Shown here: piece after piece, positions 9,041 through 18,641 of the stretch
Numbering within the stretch: position 1 is the stretch's first letter
Layout: each line of letters opens with the position of its first letter
Assembly: GCA_014804485.1 (NCBI GenBank)
Contig: JAAUZT010000025.1
Span: forward strand, 16,219 to 60,815
DNA length: 44,597 nt
Source of the DNA: Lachnospiraceae bacterium
GTDB taxonomy: Bacteria; Bacillota; Clostridia; Lachnospirales; Lachnospiraceae
Direction: 5' to 3'
Program-made: the position numbers and the translations under genes
Notes under the pieces: model-generated
What the model was told of the DNA's origin: nothing
The model's input: the letters and a program-made list of their open reading frames with translations, nothing else
Databases searched by the model: none

Positions 9041-10387
9041 TTAAAGAAATTTCATCTTCTTGACCATATTGACGAACTCAAAATTATTCTTGGTTCTGGC
9101 GAACATATCCAGAATCTTCTCCACTGCCTCATCCGCCTTCATGCCGTTTAACGCCTTACGGATGATGTTGATTGCCTCAAGCTCGTCCGGCGTCAGCAGC
9201 AGATCCTCCCGTCTAGTACTGGATTTCGGAATATCGATGGCAGGAAATACTCTCTTCTCGGACAATTTACGATCCAGCACCATCTCCATGTTACCGGTTC
9301 CCTTGAATTCCTCATAAATTACGTCGTCCATCTTACTACCCGTCTCTACCAGCGCCGTAGCCAGAATCGTCAGGCTTCCGCCCTCTCTCATATTACGCGC
9401 CGCACCGAAGATCCTCTTGGGCATATGTAATGCCGCCGGATCGAGACCGCCGGACAGCGTACGTCCGCTGGGCGGTACTACCAGATTGTATGCTCTGGTC
9501 AGACGGGTAATACTGTCTAAGAGAATCACCACGTCCCTGCCGTGCTCCACAAGGCGTTTTGCACGCTCAATCACCATCTCGGACACCCTCTTGTGGTGTT
9601 CCGGTAATTCATCAAAAGTGGAGTAGATAACTTCCACGTTAGGACCTTCGATCGCTTCCTTAATATCCGTCACTTCCTCCGGGCGCTCGTCGATCAGCAG
9701 AATGATCAGATGGGCATCGGGCGCAGTTCTGGTGAGAGACTTTGCTACCGCTTTTAATAAAGTAGTCTTACCGGCCTTAGGCGGGGATACGATCATACCT
9801 CTCTGTCCCTTGCCGACGGGGCTGATCAGATCCATGATACGCATGGCAACAGACGCTCCCGGTGTCTCCAGTTTCAGTCTCTCGTTCGGGAAAATAGGCG
9901 TCAGATTCTCGAAATTCGGTCTGCGCATAGCGATTTCCGGCGGATAGCCATTGATCGACTTCACATATAAAAGAGCGCTGAATTTCTCATTCTGTGTCTT
10001 TACTCTTGTATTGCCCTCTAAAATATCACCTGTTTTTAAACCAAAACGACGAATCTGGCTGGGTGCCACATAGACATCATTCTCACCGGGCAGATAATTC
10101 TCGCACCTGATAAAGCCAAAGCCGTCACTCATAACTTCGAGAATACCGCTGGCCGTAATACCGCTGTCCAGCTCAGAAGGAAACTTCTCTTCCTCAGCGC
10201 CTTCTTTCTTCGGCGGAACCACGGATTTCACTGCCACTTCCTTACCCGCCGCCTTGTCTTTCTCATCCTCCGCCAGCATGGCTTCCACGATCTCGGCTTT
10301 CTTCATAGTCGAAGTACCCTTGATTCCTCTTCCCTTAGCGATCGCCTTCAAATCGGCAAGTGCCAACGATTCATACTTTTCTCTCAT
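9041..10387 (-). CDS. rho: Transcription termination factor Rho
   Basis: 448 aa. The N-terminal helical Rho_N domain ([20 protein letters not shown]) is followed by a short acidic/lysine-rich linker (about 45-75). The cold-shock-like RNA-binding domain ([19 protein letters not shown]) comes next, then the RecA-type ATPase with [18 protein letters not shown] (Walker A PPKAGKT), [12 protein letters not shown], and the Q- and R-loops around [12 protein letters not shown]. It acts as a hexameric RNA helicase ending untranslated or regulated transcripts. The linker is short, unlike Bacteroidetes or actinobacterial Rho. AGGAGG lies 7 bases upstream of the ATG. It is first in the rho-rpmE-DUF1385-prmC-prfA series, with its own promoter at 10470-10497. 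Confidence 0.98.
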   Translation of the reverse strand: MREKYESLALADLKAIAKGRGIKGTSTMKKAEIVEAMLAEDEKDKAAGKEVAVKSVVPPKKEGAEEEKFPSELDSGITASGILEVMSDGFGFIRCENYLPGENDVYVAPSQIRRFGLKTGDILEGNTRVKTQNEKFSALLYVKSINGYPPEIAMRRPNFENLTPIFPNERLKLETPGASVAMRIMDLISPVGKGQRGMIVSPPKAGKTTLLKAVAKSLTRTAPDAHLIILLIDERPEEVTDIKEAIEGPNVEVIYSTFDELPEHHKRVSEMVIERAKRLVEHGRDVVILLDSITRLTRAYNLVVPPSGRTLSGGLDPAALHMPKRIFGAARNMREGGSLTILATALVETGSKMDDVIYEEFKGTGNMEMVLDRKLSEKRVFPAIDIPKSSTRREDLLLTPDELEAINIIRKALNGMKADEAVEKILDMFARTKNNFEFVNMVKKMKFL

Positions 10388-10469
10388 ACATGCCTCCTGT
10401 ATTTTAATAAATCATCTATATACATTCTTCCGTATACGTTCTTTCGTCTAGGGATTTATAACCTGATGT

Positions 10470-10497
10470 GTTATCCGAAATGATCTATCACTGTCAA
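10470..10497 (-). promoter_or_regulatory. Promoter of rho
   Basis: TTGACA (10492-10497) and GATAAC (10470-10475) on the minus strand, with a 16-base spacer. Transcription would begin near 10463 and give a 75-base leader. Rho often represses itself through its leader, but I see no clear Rho-entry feature here. Confidence 0.55.
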
Positions 10498-10637
10498 TGC
10501 GAATATTATACACTACATTTTATAAAATAGGAAGTATTTTTTTATAATCTTCGAAAAATCTGTGAGTTAGCGTTGCTCTTCACACTTTTGCCAAAAGCCT
10601 CGCACCTGGTACTGTTCATGGGTAATCTAAGTCGTAC

Positions 10638-10774
10638 GCGTATATGGAGGTTAATATCTACGGAGCCGCGCTCTCGCTCCGCAAAAAGCGTAGCAGATGC
10701 TAAACTCGTGAAAAACCTCGTTAAGCACTGACGCTTTTTGAGGGGCTCCTTAAGAAATTAACCTCCATATACGC
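10638..10774. repeat. Nested inverted-repeat element, 137 bp
   Basis: Perfect 18-bp terminal inverted repeats, GCGTATATGGAGGTTAAT (10638-10655) and ATTAACCTCCATATACGC (10757-10774), enclose further pairs in register. These are GGAGCC (10662-10667) with GGCTCC (10744-10749), CAAAAAGCGT (10682-10691) with ACGCTTTTTG (10731-10740), and TGCTAAAC (10698-10705) with GTTAAGCA (10720-10727, one mismatch). The whole can fold as one long hairpin. It lies in the 570-bp divergent gap between the rho and GNAT promoters and has no open frame. It could be a MITE-like insertion or a structured RNA; I see no clean target-site duplication. The rest of the gap shows nothing beyond the two promoters. Confidence 0.7.
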
Positions 10775-10854
10775 TAGGTATTGGTGATGTTTGAACAATA
10801 TTTGCGGCTCTTTGGTCACATAACAGTTGTCACTTAACTGTCACAACAAAAACA

Positions 10855-10883
10855 TTGCAGTTAAAGTTTAAATATTATATGAT
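10855..10883 (+). promoter_or_regulatory. Promoter for the GNAT gene and possibly malic enzyme
   Basis: TTGCAG (10855-10860), 17-base spacer, TATGAT (10878-10883). The start site falls about 65 bases before the acetyltransferase ATG. Confidence 0.5.
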
Positions 10884-10954
10884 ATAACAATGAGCAGTGT
10901 AAGATGCAGCGAAGCGGAATCGAGCTGTCACTGCGGAACATGGAGAACACTCTA

Positions 10955-11446
10955 ATGATCGTTGAAAATGCTACAACTGCAGATATTGATCAACTGACGG
11001 AACTAAGATTGGCATATTTGAAAGAGGATCTCGGAAAGTTAAATGACGATGATATCATGAAAATTCGACGGGATCTGCCGGATTATTTCAAAAGAAAACT
11101 CAACAAAGATATCTTCTGTTATTTAATAAGAGAGAACGAAAACATCGCCGCCTGCGCATTTTTACTGGTAAATGAAAAGCCAATGAGCCCGGCGTTTATA
11201 ACCGGCAAAACGGGAACGATATTGAATGTCTATACGGATCCGCTATACCGGCACAGAGGGTATGCGAAAAAGCTCATGAACAGAATTCTGTCAGAGGCAG
11301 TTATAAAAAAACTAAGTGTTATTGAACTGAAATCCACAGACGCCGGCCACCATCTATATCAATCTGTCGGCTTTACGGATGAGATATCGCAGTATCATTG
11401 CATGAAATGGTATAATCAGCAGGTGCTAAATCACGATTTAACCTGA
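10955..11446 (+). CDS. GNAT-family N-acetyltransferase
   Basis: 163 aa. The acetyl-CoA site is in ILNVYTDPLYRHRGYAKKLM, with RHRGYA as the R/Q-x-x-G-x-A loop. The terminal GHHLYQSVGFTD strand-helix and the N-terminal VENATTADIDQLTELRL helix are standard for the family. The substrate is unknown. The longest frame begins 51 bases earlier, but I prefer the ATG at 10955, which has GGAG nine bases upstream. It lies 55 bases ahead of the malic enzyme on the same strand, so they may share a transcript. Confidence 0.85.
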   Translation: MIVENATTADIDQLTELRLAYLKEDLGKLNDDDIMKIRRDLPDYFKRKLNKDIFCYLIRENENIAACAFLLVNEKPMSPAFITGKTGTILNVYTDPLYRHRGYAKKLMNRILSEAVIKKLSVIELKSTDAGHHLYQSVGFTDEISQYHCMKWYNQQVLNHDLT

Positions 11447-11500
11447 TTGCATACCAATATATACGCATTAAATCATACTTTAAGAAATGAGGAAATCACT

Positions 11501-12655
11501 ATGACAACTAACGAAAAAGCCCTTGCATTACACGAAAAGTGGCGCGGAAAGCTGGAGACAGTGTCAAAGACGCCCGTCAAAACAAGAGAGGATCTTTCCC
11601 TCGCCTACACTCCCGGTGTCGCAGAGCCCTGTAAGGTCATCGCACAGGACAAGGAGGCCGCTTACACTTACACCTGGAAGTCAAACACCGTGGCGGTGGT
11701 ATCCGACGGCAGCGCCGTATTAGGACTCGGCAATATCGGTCCCTACGCCGCTATGCCTGTTATGGAAGGTAAAGCCGTACTCTTCAAAGAGTTCGGCGGT
11801 GTCAACGCGGTGCCGATCTGTCTGGACACACAGGACACGGAAGAGATTATCAAGGCAGTTACCTATCTTGCGCCGGGATTCGGCGGCATTAATCTGGAAG
11901 ATATCAGCGCACCCCGCTGTTTTGAAATTGAGGAGCGCCTGAAAGAGCTTCTGGACATTCCCGTCTTCCACGACGATCAGCACGGAACCGCCATCGTTGT
12001 GCTGGCAGGTATCATTAATGCTCTGAAAGTCGTAAAGAAACAGAAAGAAAGCTGCAAAGTAGTGGTCAACGGTGCCGGAAGCGCCGGTATTGCGATCACA
12101 AAGCTTTTGTTAAATTACGGTTTTACCAACGTGATCCTATGTGATAAGGTAGGAATCATCGGTAAATCCACCGACGGATTAAATGATATGCAGAAAAAGA
12201 TGTCCGAAGTGACCAATCCGAACAACGAGTGCGGTTCACTCGCCGATGCTTTAAAAGGTGCCGATATCTTTGTCGGTGTCTCCGCACCCAATATCGTAAC
12301 GCCCGATATGGTATCTTCCATGAATCAGGATTCCATTCTTTTCGCCATGGCTAATCCTGTTCCGGAGATCATGCCCGATGTCGCGAAAGCAGCAGGTGCA
12401 CGCGTTGTCGGCACAGGACGCTCCGATTTTCCGAATCAGGTAAACAACGTGGTAGCCTTTCCGGGTATCTTCAAGGGCGCTCTCGAAGGGCGCGCCGTAC
12501 AGATCACGGAAGAGATGAAGCTGGCTGCCGCCCACGCCATCGCGGGACTTGTGCCGGAATCGGAATTAAATGAAGATAATATCATGCCTGAGGCGTTCGA
12601 TCCCAAGGTCGCGGATGTGGTCGCAGAGGCTGTGAAATCACATATCAAACGATAA
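11501..12655 (+). CDS. NAD(P)-dependent malic enzyme (oxaloacetate-decarboxylating)
   Basis: 384 aa, the short bacterial form without a phosphotransacetylase domain. The malic_N domain carries SLAYTPGVAEPC and the catalytic Tyr/Lys region (GNIGPYAAMPVMEGKAVLFK). Metal ligands lie in NLEDISAPRCFEIEE and FHDDQHGTAIVVLAG, and the dinucleotide loop is GAGSAGIAI. It converts malate to pyruvate, CO2 and NAD(P)H in the cytoplasm. The ATG at 11501 has GAGGAAA upstream; an 18-codon longer frame has no ribosome binding site. The radical SAM gene follows after 23 bases. Confidence 0.95.
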   Translation: MTTNEKALALHEKWRGKLETVSKTPVKTREDLSLAYTPGVAEPCKVIAQDKEAAYTYTWKSNTVAVVSDGSAVLGLGNIGPYAAMPVMEGKAVLFKEFGGVNAVPICLDTQDTEEIIKAVTYLAPGFGGINLEDISAPRCFEIEERLKELLDIPVFHDDQHGTAIVVLAGIINALKVVKKQKESCKVVVNGAGSAGIAITKLLLNYGFTNVILCDKVGIIGKSTDGLNDMQKKMSEVTNPNNECGSLADALKGADIFVGVSAPNIVTPDMVSSMNQDSILFAMANPVPEIMPDVAKAAGARVVGTGRSDFPNQVNNVVAFPGIFKGALEGRAVQITEEMKLAAAHAIAGLVPESELNEDNIMPEAFDPKVADVVAEAVKSHIKR

Positions 12656-12678
12656 CTTGACGATACGGGAAACGACTC

Positions 12679-13644
12679 ATGAATATAACCAACCGGACTG
12701 CTGACCGGCACGGCAAACCATACTACTCTCTGGATGCCTATCTGAAAAATACCTACGGAGAGAAATTATATAAGATTGCGATCGACGCCGGATTTACCTG
12801 TCCCAACCGGGACGGTACATTGGGATATGGCGGCTGCCTCTTCTGCAGCGCCGGCGGCAGCGGTGATTATGCCGTTAAGGCCTCAGAACATATCTCCGTC
12901 CGTGAACAACTGGCGGCTGGCAGGGCGCTTTTTCACCACAAACGGATCGGCCTTCGGTATATCGCTTATTTTCAGGCATATACCAACACCTACGGTCCTC
13001 TGCCACACCTGTATACCCTCTATAAAGAGGCACTGCAGGAGCCCACTGTTGCCGGCATTTCCATAGCAACCAGACCGGACTGTATGTCTGCAGGCATTGT
13101 AACCATGCTGACAGATCTTCTTGCGGAATTTCCCGGCAAATTCATCTGGATCGAGCTGGGGCTGCAGACGATCCACGAGGAAACTGCCGCTCTCATTAGG
13201 CGGGGCTATCCGCTGTCCGTCTATGATGACTGCGTTTCCATGCTGAGTCAGGCTCACATACCGGTCGTCACCCATATAATTCTGGGTCTGCCGGGAGAAA
13301 TAAAAGAACATATGTTATTTACCGTAGACCACCTGAACCGGTGCGGTACATGGGGTGTGAAGCTGCAGCTTCTTCATGTACTGCAGGGCACTGATCTGGC
13401 AGCGCTCTATACGCAAGGCAGATATCATCCTCTCTCGCAGGACGCTTACACCGAGCTGGTAATAGACTGTCTGGAGTATTTAAGTCCAGACATCGTCGTA
13501 CACCGTCTGACCGGCGACGGACCGCGGGATCTGCTGCTTGCACCCCGATGGAGTCTGGATAAACGTGGTGTCCTCAACACACTGCACCACACCATGAAAC
13601 TGCGGGAGGCTTATCAGGGGCGCTTATATAACTATTCACTATAA
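12679..13644 (+). CDS. Radical SAM protein, TIGR01212/YhcC family
   Basis: 321 aa. The 4Fe-4S cluster cysteines lie in FTCPNRDGTLGYGGCLFCSAGG, i.e. C-x9-C-x2-C, the wider spacing typical of the YhcC/Elp3-like group rather than CxxxCxxC. Further family blocks are YFQAYTNTYGP, GISIATRPDC and WIELGLQTIHEETA, then a C-terminal HRLTGDGPRDLLLAPRWSLDK. The biochemical role of this family is not settled; RNA modification has been suggested from its similarity to Elp3. A weak GGGAAA precedes the ATG. It is probably co-transcribed with malic enzyme and DUF4364 (20 bases downstream). Confidence 0.9.
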   Translation: MNITNRTADRHGKPYYSLDAYLKNTYGEKLYKIAIDAGFTCPNRDGTLGYGGCLFCSAGGSGDYAVKASEHISVREQLAAGRALFHHKRIGLRYIAYFQAYTNTYGPLPHLYTLYKEALQEPTVAGISIATRPDCMSAGIVTMLTDLLAEFPGKFIWIELGLQTIHEETAALIRRGYPLSVYDDCVSMLSQAHIPVVTHIILGLPGEIKEHMLFTVDHLNRCGTWGVKLQLLHVLQGTDLAALYTQGRYHPLSQDAYTELVIDCLEYLSPDIVVHRLTGDGPRDLLLAPRWSLDKRGVLNTLHHTMKLREAYQGRLYNYSL

Positions 13645-13664
13645 AAACGGAAAGGCCGTATCCT

Positions 13665-14180
13665 ATGACACAAGATCCGCTTACTCTCTACAAACTAATC
13701 GTACTCTACATGCTTAACCGGGTCACTTTTCCTCTGACCAAAGCGCAGGTGGGAGACTTTATTCTGGAAAGAGAATATACGAACTTCCTGACGCTCCAGC
13801 AGGTTTTTGCCGAACTGACCGAAGCGGACCTCATATCCGCTAAGACCAGCCGCAACCGCACCCAGCTGTTCCTTACCGATGAGGGGCGGGAGACCCTTTC
13901 TTTCTTTGAAAACAGAATCAACAGCTCGATCAAAGAAGAGATCGATCGCTTTTTTGACGCTAATGAACTGGAAATGCGTAATGAAGTATCTGTCCAGTCC
14001 GACTATTACAAATCTGTCTCCGGTGAATACGAGGCACATCTGCGGGCAAAAGAAAAGGACGTCACAATGGTGGAAATCACCTTGTCCGTCCCTGACGAAG
14101 ACACTGCTTCCGCGATCTGCGCCAACTGGCAGACCCGGAACCAGGATATCTATCAATATCTGATTGAAAAACTGTTCTGA
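13665..14180 (+). CDS. DUF4364 family protein (winged-helix-like)
   Basis: 171 aa. The N-terminal half (LTLYKLIVLYMLNRVTFPLTKAQVGDFIL, then LTLQQVFAELTEADLI and TQLFLTDEGRETLSFF) reads as a winged helix of the PadR/MarR kind with a terminal wing. The C-terminal half is a small alpha/beta segment ending WQTRNQDIYQYLIEKLF. It is common in Clostridia; the function is unknown, and a transcription factor is inferred from the fold only. It meets the DUF5722 gene tail to tail with 24 bases between stops and no convincing terminator. Confidence 0.85.
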   Translation: MTQDPLTLYKLIVLYMLNRVTFPLTKAQVGDFILEREYTNFLTLQQVFAELTEADLISAKTSRNRTQLFLTDEGRETLSFFENRINSSIKEEIDRFFDANELEMRNEVSVQSDYYKSVSGEYEAHLRAKEKDVTMVEITLSVPDEDTASAICANWQTRNQDIYQYLIEKLF

Positions 14181-14204
14181 TCTTCTTTTTCTGCGCCCGG
14201 CGAA

Positions 14205-16331
14205 TCAGTGCTGCTGTATCACTTCGCTCCAATCGCTGATTCCGATCACGCGCAGCGCAAAATCCGTATATTTGGCGGATTCCGCCGTATCCACATACTT
14301 GAATGCCGTATAGATAGACTTGCGCCCGCCGCCCAGCGTGTTGATGCCCAGTGCCAGCCCCTGCGCCACTTCCGACGACGCATCGGTCTGTCTGGAGAAA
14401 AGCATGTTGTCGATATATTGGTTCGCCTCGATGATCTTATAGGCATATACAAAAGAAGCCGACTGTAGATCCTGTCCCGCAGATGATGTATACCCCATTT
14501 CACTCAAAGTCACATGTCTCACTTCCCCGGAATCCGTCAAAAACTCTTCTTTTTGCAAATAATCCGTCAACACGTGGATATTCTTGATCGTGATCACGGG
14601 GGATGTCTCCGAATCCAGAACGTAAGAACCTGCCTTACCGCTGGTGCTCCATGCCTTGGCGCTGGTCAGCGGATAATTGTACGGATGATATGCCACACCC
14701 CAGTCAATATTGCCGCCTGCCTTGATATTCCTGTTAAATTCATCCAGGATCTCCTTGGAACTGTAACCGTTATTGGAATAAAGGCTCTTCCCCCACTGTT
14801 GATCCAGTGAGATATAGACTCTGGCATTGCCGTTTACACTGACTATGGAGTTATAGAAGATACGGAATGCCTTGGCATACTCATTCACATAATTTTCCGT
14901 ATCCATATATTCTATGTAGTTCCACTCTTTTCTGGCATTGATCTCGTTGCCGATCACCCAGTTCATGACTTTACCGTGTCCGCTGCCGGAATAACGGTTT
15001 GCCAGGAACGAACCGATCGCTGCGATATACTCTGTTCCGTCCTCATCCGTGGCATTGAAGGCATAATAAGGCGCATGACCGCCGGAGCGCGCCTTCGGAT
15101 GGATCAGCTCCATATAACCGGGATGAATATCATTCAGGATAATCGCTGTCGTCGTGATACCTTTATTTGTCAATGTAGAAAAGATATAGTCATACTCCGC
15201 TATGATCTGTCCGTTAAAAGCATAACTCCTGCCATTATATGTGTAATAAACAGTCGGATAATAGGCATTGCTCGTGTTGCCGAGAATCCTGCTGAGCGGA
15301 ATATTATACGCCGCATGTTTCACACCAAGATCATCCAGTTCCGTCGTCCGCAATTTCTCCGGATCTACCAGCAGTCCTTTCTTAGATGTCGTATTGCCGA
15401 AAGTCGGACTGTACTTCGCAATCGCCTCCGGGTTCGTGATATATCCCGGCTGACTGATGGGCATATATTCGCCGTCTTTTTTCACTGCTACGACAAACTT
15501 AGAACAAAGCCTTGAATTGGCCTTATTATAGTTTAGATTGACCGAAAAGGTCAAATTTACATCTTTTTCCTGCTCAATAATATATTCATCGCTTCGAAGC
15601 GCCGTATCGTACGCCTTTTCCTCAAAAAGATAATAGTAGCCGTCATCGCTGAGCGCAAGCCCTTCCGCCGACATCGTTACATCCACCTTACCCGTCTCAG
15701 CGTTGATCAGGCAGTTCTCTATCTTAATAAAATCAGAGGAATTGGCATCCGTCAGTTCGATCTCCGGCGGTCTGTTATGCACGCCGCCGATCAAAAAACG
15801 GGTCGCATTAAGAAGCGCCTCAGACGTGTCCTTACCAGCGTTCTGCTTCACACGCTCCTTCCTGTGCTGCCGCAGGCTGTACTCGGCCAATTCTACCGCC
15901 TCCGTATGTACCATCGCTTCCACAGCGGCACTCTCCTTCGCCTGCTCCGTCAGATAATACCGGATACCGAAGAAACTGCCTGTCCCTGCGAGAATCATAA
16001 ATACCGCGGCTGCTCCCGCAACCGCCAGAATTTTCCTCTTTTTCTTCCGGCGAATCTCCTTCGGTTCCTCGGGTTTCTCCGCTATGGTATAAGTCTCTTC
16101 CACCGTAATGGTGCGCTCCACAGTTCCCTCTTCGTTCACCGTTACAGACTCTTCCATCTTGACAGCTTCTTCCAGAACCTTACCTTTTCGCTTCTCCGCC
16201 CTGATCCGGGCCTTTTCTTCCTTTAACTGCTGTTTCAGACGCTGCTTTTTGGCCTTGGCTTTCTTCTTGTTTGCCGCAACCTTTTCTTTATCTATGACGC
16301 GTCTTCGCTTTTTTTTCTTATCTGGCATCAT
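14205..16331 (-). CDS. DUF5722 membrane-anchored glycosidase-like protein
   Basis: 708 aa. Residues 1-100 are cytoplasmic and very basic (KKKKRRR, KKAKAKKQRLKQQ) with an acidic Val/Thr/Glu stretch. One membrane helix follows (ILAVAGAAAVFMILAGTGSFFG, about 107-128), placing the remaining 570 residues outside. The extracellular part has an Ig-like segment (about 190-320), then a TIM-barrel-like domain. In it WVIGNEIN is the expected acid/base Glu and TLSEMGYT the expected nucleophile Glu of a clan GH-A-type hydrolase. The substrate is unknown; cell-wall or exopolysaccharide is a guess from location. It overlaps the end of rarA by 14 bases, so it is probably coupled to it. Confidence 0.8.
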   Translation of the reverse strand: MMPDKKKKRRRVIDKEKVAANKKKAKAKKQRLKQQLKEEKARIRAEKRKGKVLEEAVKMEESVTVNEEGTVERTITVEETYTIAEKPEEPKEIRRKKKRKILAVAGAAAVFMILAGTGSFFGIRYYLTEQAKESAAVEAMVHTEAVELAEYSLRQHRKERVKQNAGKDTSEALLNATRFLIGGVHNRPPEIELTDANSSDFIKIENCLINAETGKVDVTMSAEGLALSDDGYYYLFEEKAYDTALRSDEYIIEQEKDVNLTFSVNLNYNKANSRLCSKFVVAVKKDGEYMPISQPGYITNPEAIAKYSPTFGNTTSKKGLLVDPEKLRTTELDDLGVKHAAYNIPLSRILGNTSNAYYPTVYYTYNGRSYAFNGQIIAEYDYIFSTLTNKGITTTAIILNDIHPGYMELIHPKARSGGHAPYYAFNATDEDGTEYIAAIGSFLANRYSGSGHGKVMNWVIGNEINARKEWNYIEYMDTENYVNEYAKAFRIFYNSIVSVNGNARVYISLDQQWGKSLYSNNGYSSKEILDEFNRNIKAGGNIDWGVAYHPYNYPLTSAKAWSTSGKAGSYVLDSETSPVITIKNIHVLTDYLQKEEFLTDSGEVRHVTLSEMGYTSSAGQDLQSASFVYAYKIIEANQYIDNMLFSRQTDASSEVAQGLALGINTLGGGRKSIYTAFKYVDTAESAKYTDFALRVIGISDWSEVIQQH

Positions 16332-17655
16332 GTGCAGCCTCTTCCTTGATTCGTTTCATATGCTCTCTGATCTTAGCCTCATAGCCGTTACCGGTAGGCT
16401 TATAGAATTCTTTTCCGTTTAATTCATAGGGCAGATACTGTTGTTCCACATAGTTATTGGGATAATCATGCGCGTATTTGTAGCCTGTTCCGTGTCCCAG
16501 CTTCGCGGCCCCCTTATAATGGGCGTCCTGTAAATGCGTGGGAATCGGCAGATTGCCGGTCTGACGCACCGCTTCCATCGCCTGAAAGACCGCTTCGCAG
16601 CTCGCATTGCTCTTAGGCGCACAGGCCACATAGGACGCCGCCTGCGACAGGATGATCTGCGCCTCCGGCATACCGACCCGCTCCACCGCCAGCGACGCAC
16701 TGACCGCCACATTTAACGCCATCGGATCTGCATTACCGACGTCTTCCGACGCACAGATCATGATACGTCTCGCGATAAAAGTCACACTCTCGCCCGCATA
16801 AAGCATTCGGCTCAGATAATAGACTGCCGCATCCGGATCAGATCCTCGCATACTCTTAATAAATGCAGAGATGGTGTCATAATGGTTGTCCCCGGTCTTA
16901 TCATATCGTAACACTCGTTTCTGAATACATTCCTGCGCCACCGCAAGCGTCACATGGATCTTGCCGTCCTCACTGCGGTTCGTCGTCATAACGCCGAGCT
17001 CTACCGCATTCAGCGCATGTCTGGCATCTCCGCCCGACAGCTCGGCGAGAAACGATACGGCCTCCTCATCGATCACCGCGTCATAAGCGCCCATACCCTT
17101 ATCCTTGTCATACACCGCACGCATAATTAATTCCCTGATATCCTCCATGGATAACGGATGCAATTCGAAAATGACGGACCGGGAAATCAACGCGCTGTTC
17201 ACCTCAAAATACGGATTCTCCGTAGTCGCGCCAATCAGGATCACCGTGCCGTCCTCCACGAACGGAAGCAGATAATCCTGCTGTCCTTTATTAAAACGAT
17301 GGATCTCATCAATAAAAAGAATGGTTTTCTTTCCATACATTCCCTGCAGATCTTTGGCCTTCTTCACTACTTCTTCCATATCTTTCTTGCCTGCGACCGT
17401 AGCGTTGATCTGCGTAAACTCGGCGCTGGTCGTATTCGCAATGACCCTGGCAAGCGTCGTCTTCCCTGTTCCGGGCGGACCGTAGAATATGATAGAGCTC
17501 AGCTTATCTGCCTTGATCGCACGGTAAAGCAGCTTGTCTTTTCCGATAATGTGCTGCTGCCCCACCACTTCATCCAAAGTAGTCGGACGAAGTCTGGCCG
17601 CTAACGGCGACTCTTTCTCTTGATTTGTACTTCGCATATATTCAAACAGATCCAT
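16318..17655 (-). CDS. rarA: Replication-associated recombination protein A (RarA/MgsA) AAA ATPase
   Basis: 445 aa. The start (LAARLRPTTLDEVVGQQHIIG) is clamp-loader-like. Walker A is FYGPPGTGKTTLA, Walker B is TILFIDEIHRFNKGQQD, sensor 1 is ILIGATTENP and the arginine finger/sensor 2 region is LSGGDARHALNAVE. The C-terminal tetramerisation domain (KSMRGSDPDAAVYYLSRML, then the YAHDYPNNYVEQQYLP motif) is diagnostic of RarA. It acts at stalled replication forks with RecA and SSB. The ATG follows AGAGGATGG. The RarA C-terminus encodes the start of the next gene. Confidence 0.95.
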   Translation of the reverse strand: MDLFEYMRSTNQEKESPLAARLRPTTLDEVVGQQHIIGKDKLLYRAIKADKLSSIIFYGPPGTGKTTLARVIANTTSAEFTQINATVAGKKDMEEVVKKAKDLQGMYGKKTILFIDEIHRFNKGQQDYLLPFVEDGTVILIGATTENPYFEVNSALISRSVIFELHPLSMEDIRELIMRAVYDKDKGMGAYDAVIDEEAVSFLAELSGGDARHALNAVELGVMTTNRSEDGKIHVTLAVAQECIQKRVLRYDKTGDNHYDTISAFIKSMRGSDPDAAVYYLSRMLYAGESVTFIARRIMICASEDVGNADPMALNVAVSASLAVERVGMPEAQIILSQAASYVACAPKSNASCEAVFQAMEAVRQTGNLPIPTHLQDAHYKGAAKLGHGTGYKYAHDYPNNYVEQQYLPYELNGKEFYKPTGNGYEAKIREHMKRIKEEAAHDAR

Positions 17656-17804
17656 TTTCCATCCTCTGTACTCGTTTTATTAGACCAATCTTTTATATTC
17701 TAACATTTTGCGCCCGCAAGCGCAAATATAATTGAAGTTACCGACCGCGACCGCGACTGCCGGCTCTCGCGGTCGATGATTTGTCTCATGTGCCAGCAGC
17801 CTGC

Positions 17805-18518
17805 TTAATCGAAAAGGATTTCATCTACCGTCACGAATTCATAGCCCTCTTTCTGCAGTGCATCAATGATCTGCAATGCCGCCGTCACCGTGCTTTTGTA
17901 CTCATCATGCATTAAGATAATGGAGTTTTCCTTCGCCTTGGAGGTAACCTTCTGCACGATACACGCTACGTTATCGCTGCACCAGTCAAGCGGATCGATA
18001 TTCCACAAGACCGGAAACATGTTCAGTTCTTTCTCAAACTTCTTATCCCACGAGCCATAAGGAGGCCGCACATACTGCACCTCCTGTCCTGTCAATTCTT
18101 CGATCAGCTCATTGGTTTTAATCAGTTCTTCTTTAAAAGTCTCCCCGTTATTCCGGTTTAATTGGAGATGACTATAAGTGTGATTACCGATCAGATGTCC
18201 TTCCTCATGCATCCGTTCTATCAGCTCCGGATATTGCTCCACATGCTTTCCCGTCACGAAAAAGGTTGCTTTCACTTCCCGCTCTTTCAGTCCGTCCAGA
18301 AGCTGCTCTGTGTAATATGGGTGTGGTCCGTCATCAAAAGTAATTGCGATCTTCTTACTGTCCACCATACCGTTTGCCGCTGCCGCTCTGGCCTTATAGC
18401 CTGCAAACAACGGCACATAGAGTATCAATGCCGCGGCCGCAAGGATCAACCCCCTCACAATTCCGCTTCTTCCGACATGTACACTTTTCCGTACCTGTCC
18501 CTGTTCCTTTCTGCCCAT
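17805..18518 (-). CDS. Polysaccharide deacetylase (NodB domain), secreted/anchored
   Basis: 237 aa. Near the N-terminus a helix (GIVRGLILAAAALILYVPLFAGYKARAAA) serves as signal or anchor. The NodB domain starts KKIAITFDDGPHPYYTEQLL (Asp-Asp catalytic/metal) and continues with ATFFVTGKHVEQYPELI and GHLIGNHTYSH (metal His pair). RPPYGSWD and DPLDWCSD follow, then LMHDEYKSTV with the second catalytic His. Likely targets are N-acetyl groups of peptidoglycan or chitin-like sugars outside the membrane. I chose the ATG at 18518 (MGRKEQGQ) because AGGA lies nine bases before it. The 149-base gap before it holds two GC-rich hairpins (17707-17726 and 17743-17774) without a T-tract. Confidence 0.9.
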   Translation of the reverse strand: MGRKEQGQVRKSVHVGRSGIVRGLILAAAALILYVPLFAGYKARAAAANGMVDSKKIAITFDDGPHPYYTEQLLDGLKEREVKATFFVTGKHVEQYPELIERMHEEGHLIGNHTYSHLQLNRNNGETFKEELIKTNELIEELTGQEVQYVRPPYGSWDKKFEKELNMFPVLWNIDPLDWCSDNVACIVQKVTSKAKENSIILMHDEYKSTVTAALQIIDALQKEGYEFVTVDEILFD

Positions 18519-18641
18519 TACGCACCAATCCTGTTTCTTCCGGGTGTAACTTCCTGTCATGTATGTACATTTTTCGTTCAATTACACCCGATATTTATAC
18601 TATATATGCACGCAACGGCACATTCAGAAGTAAGAATTTGA

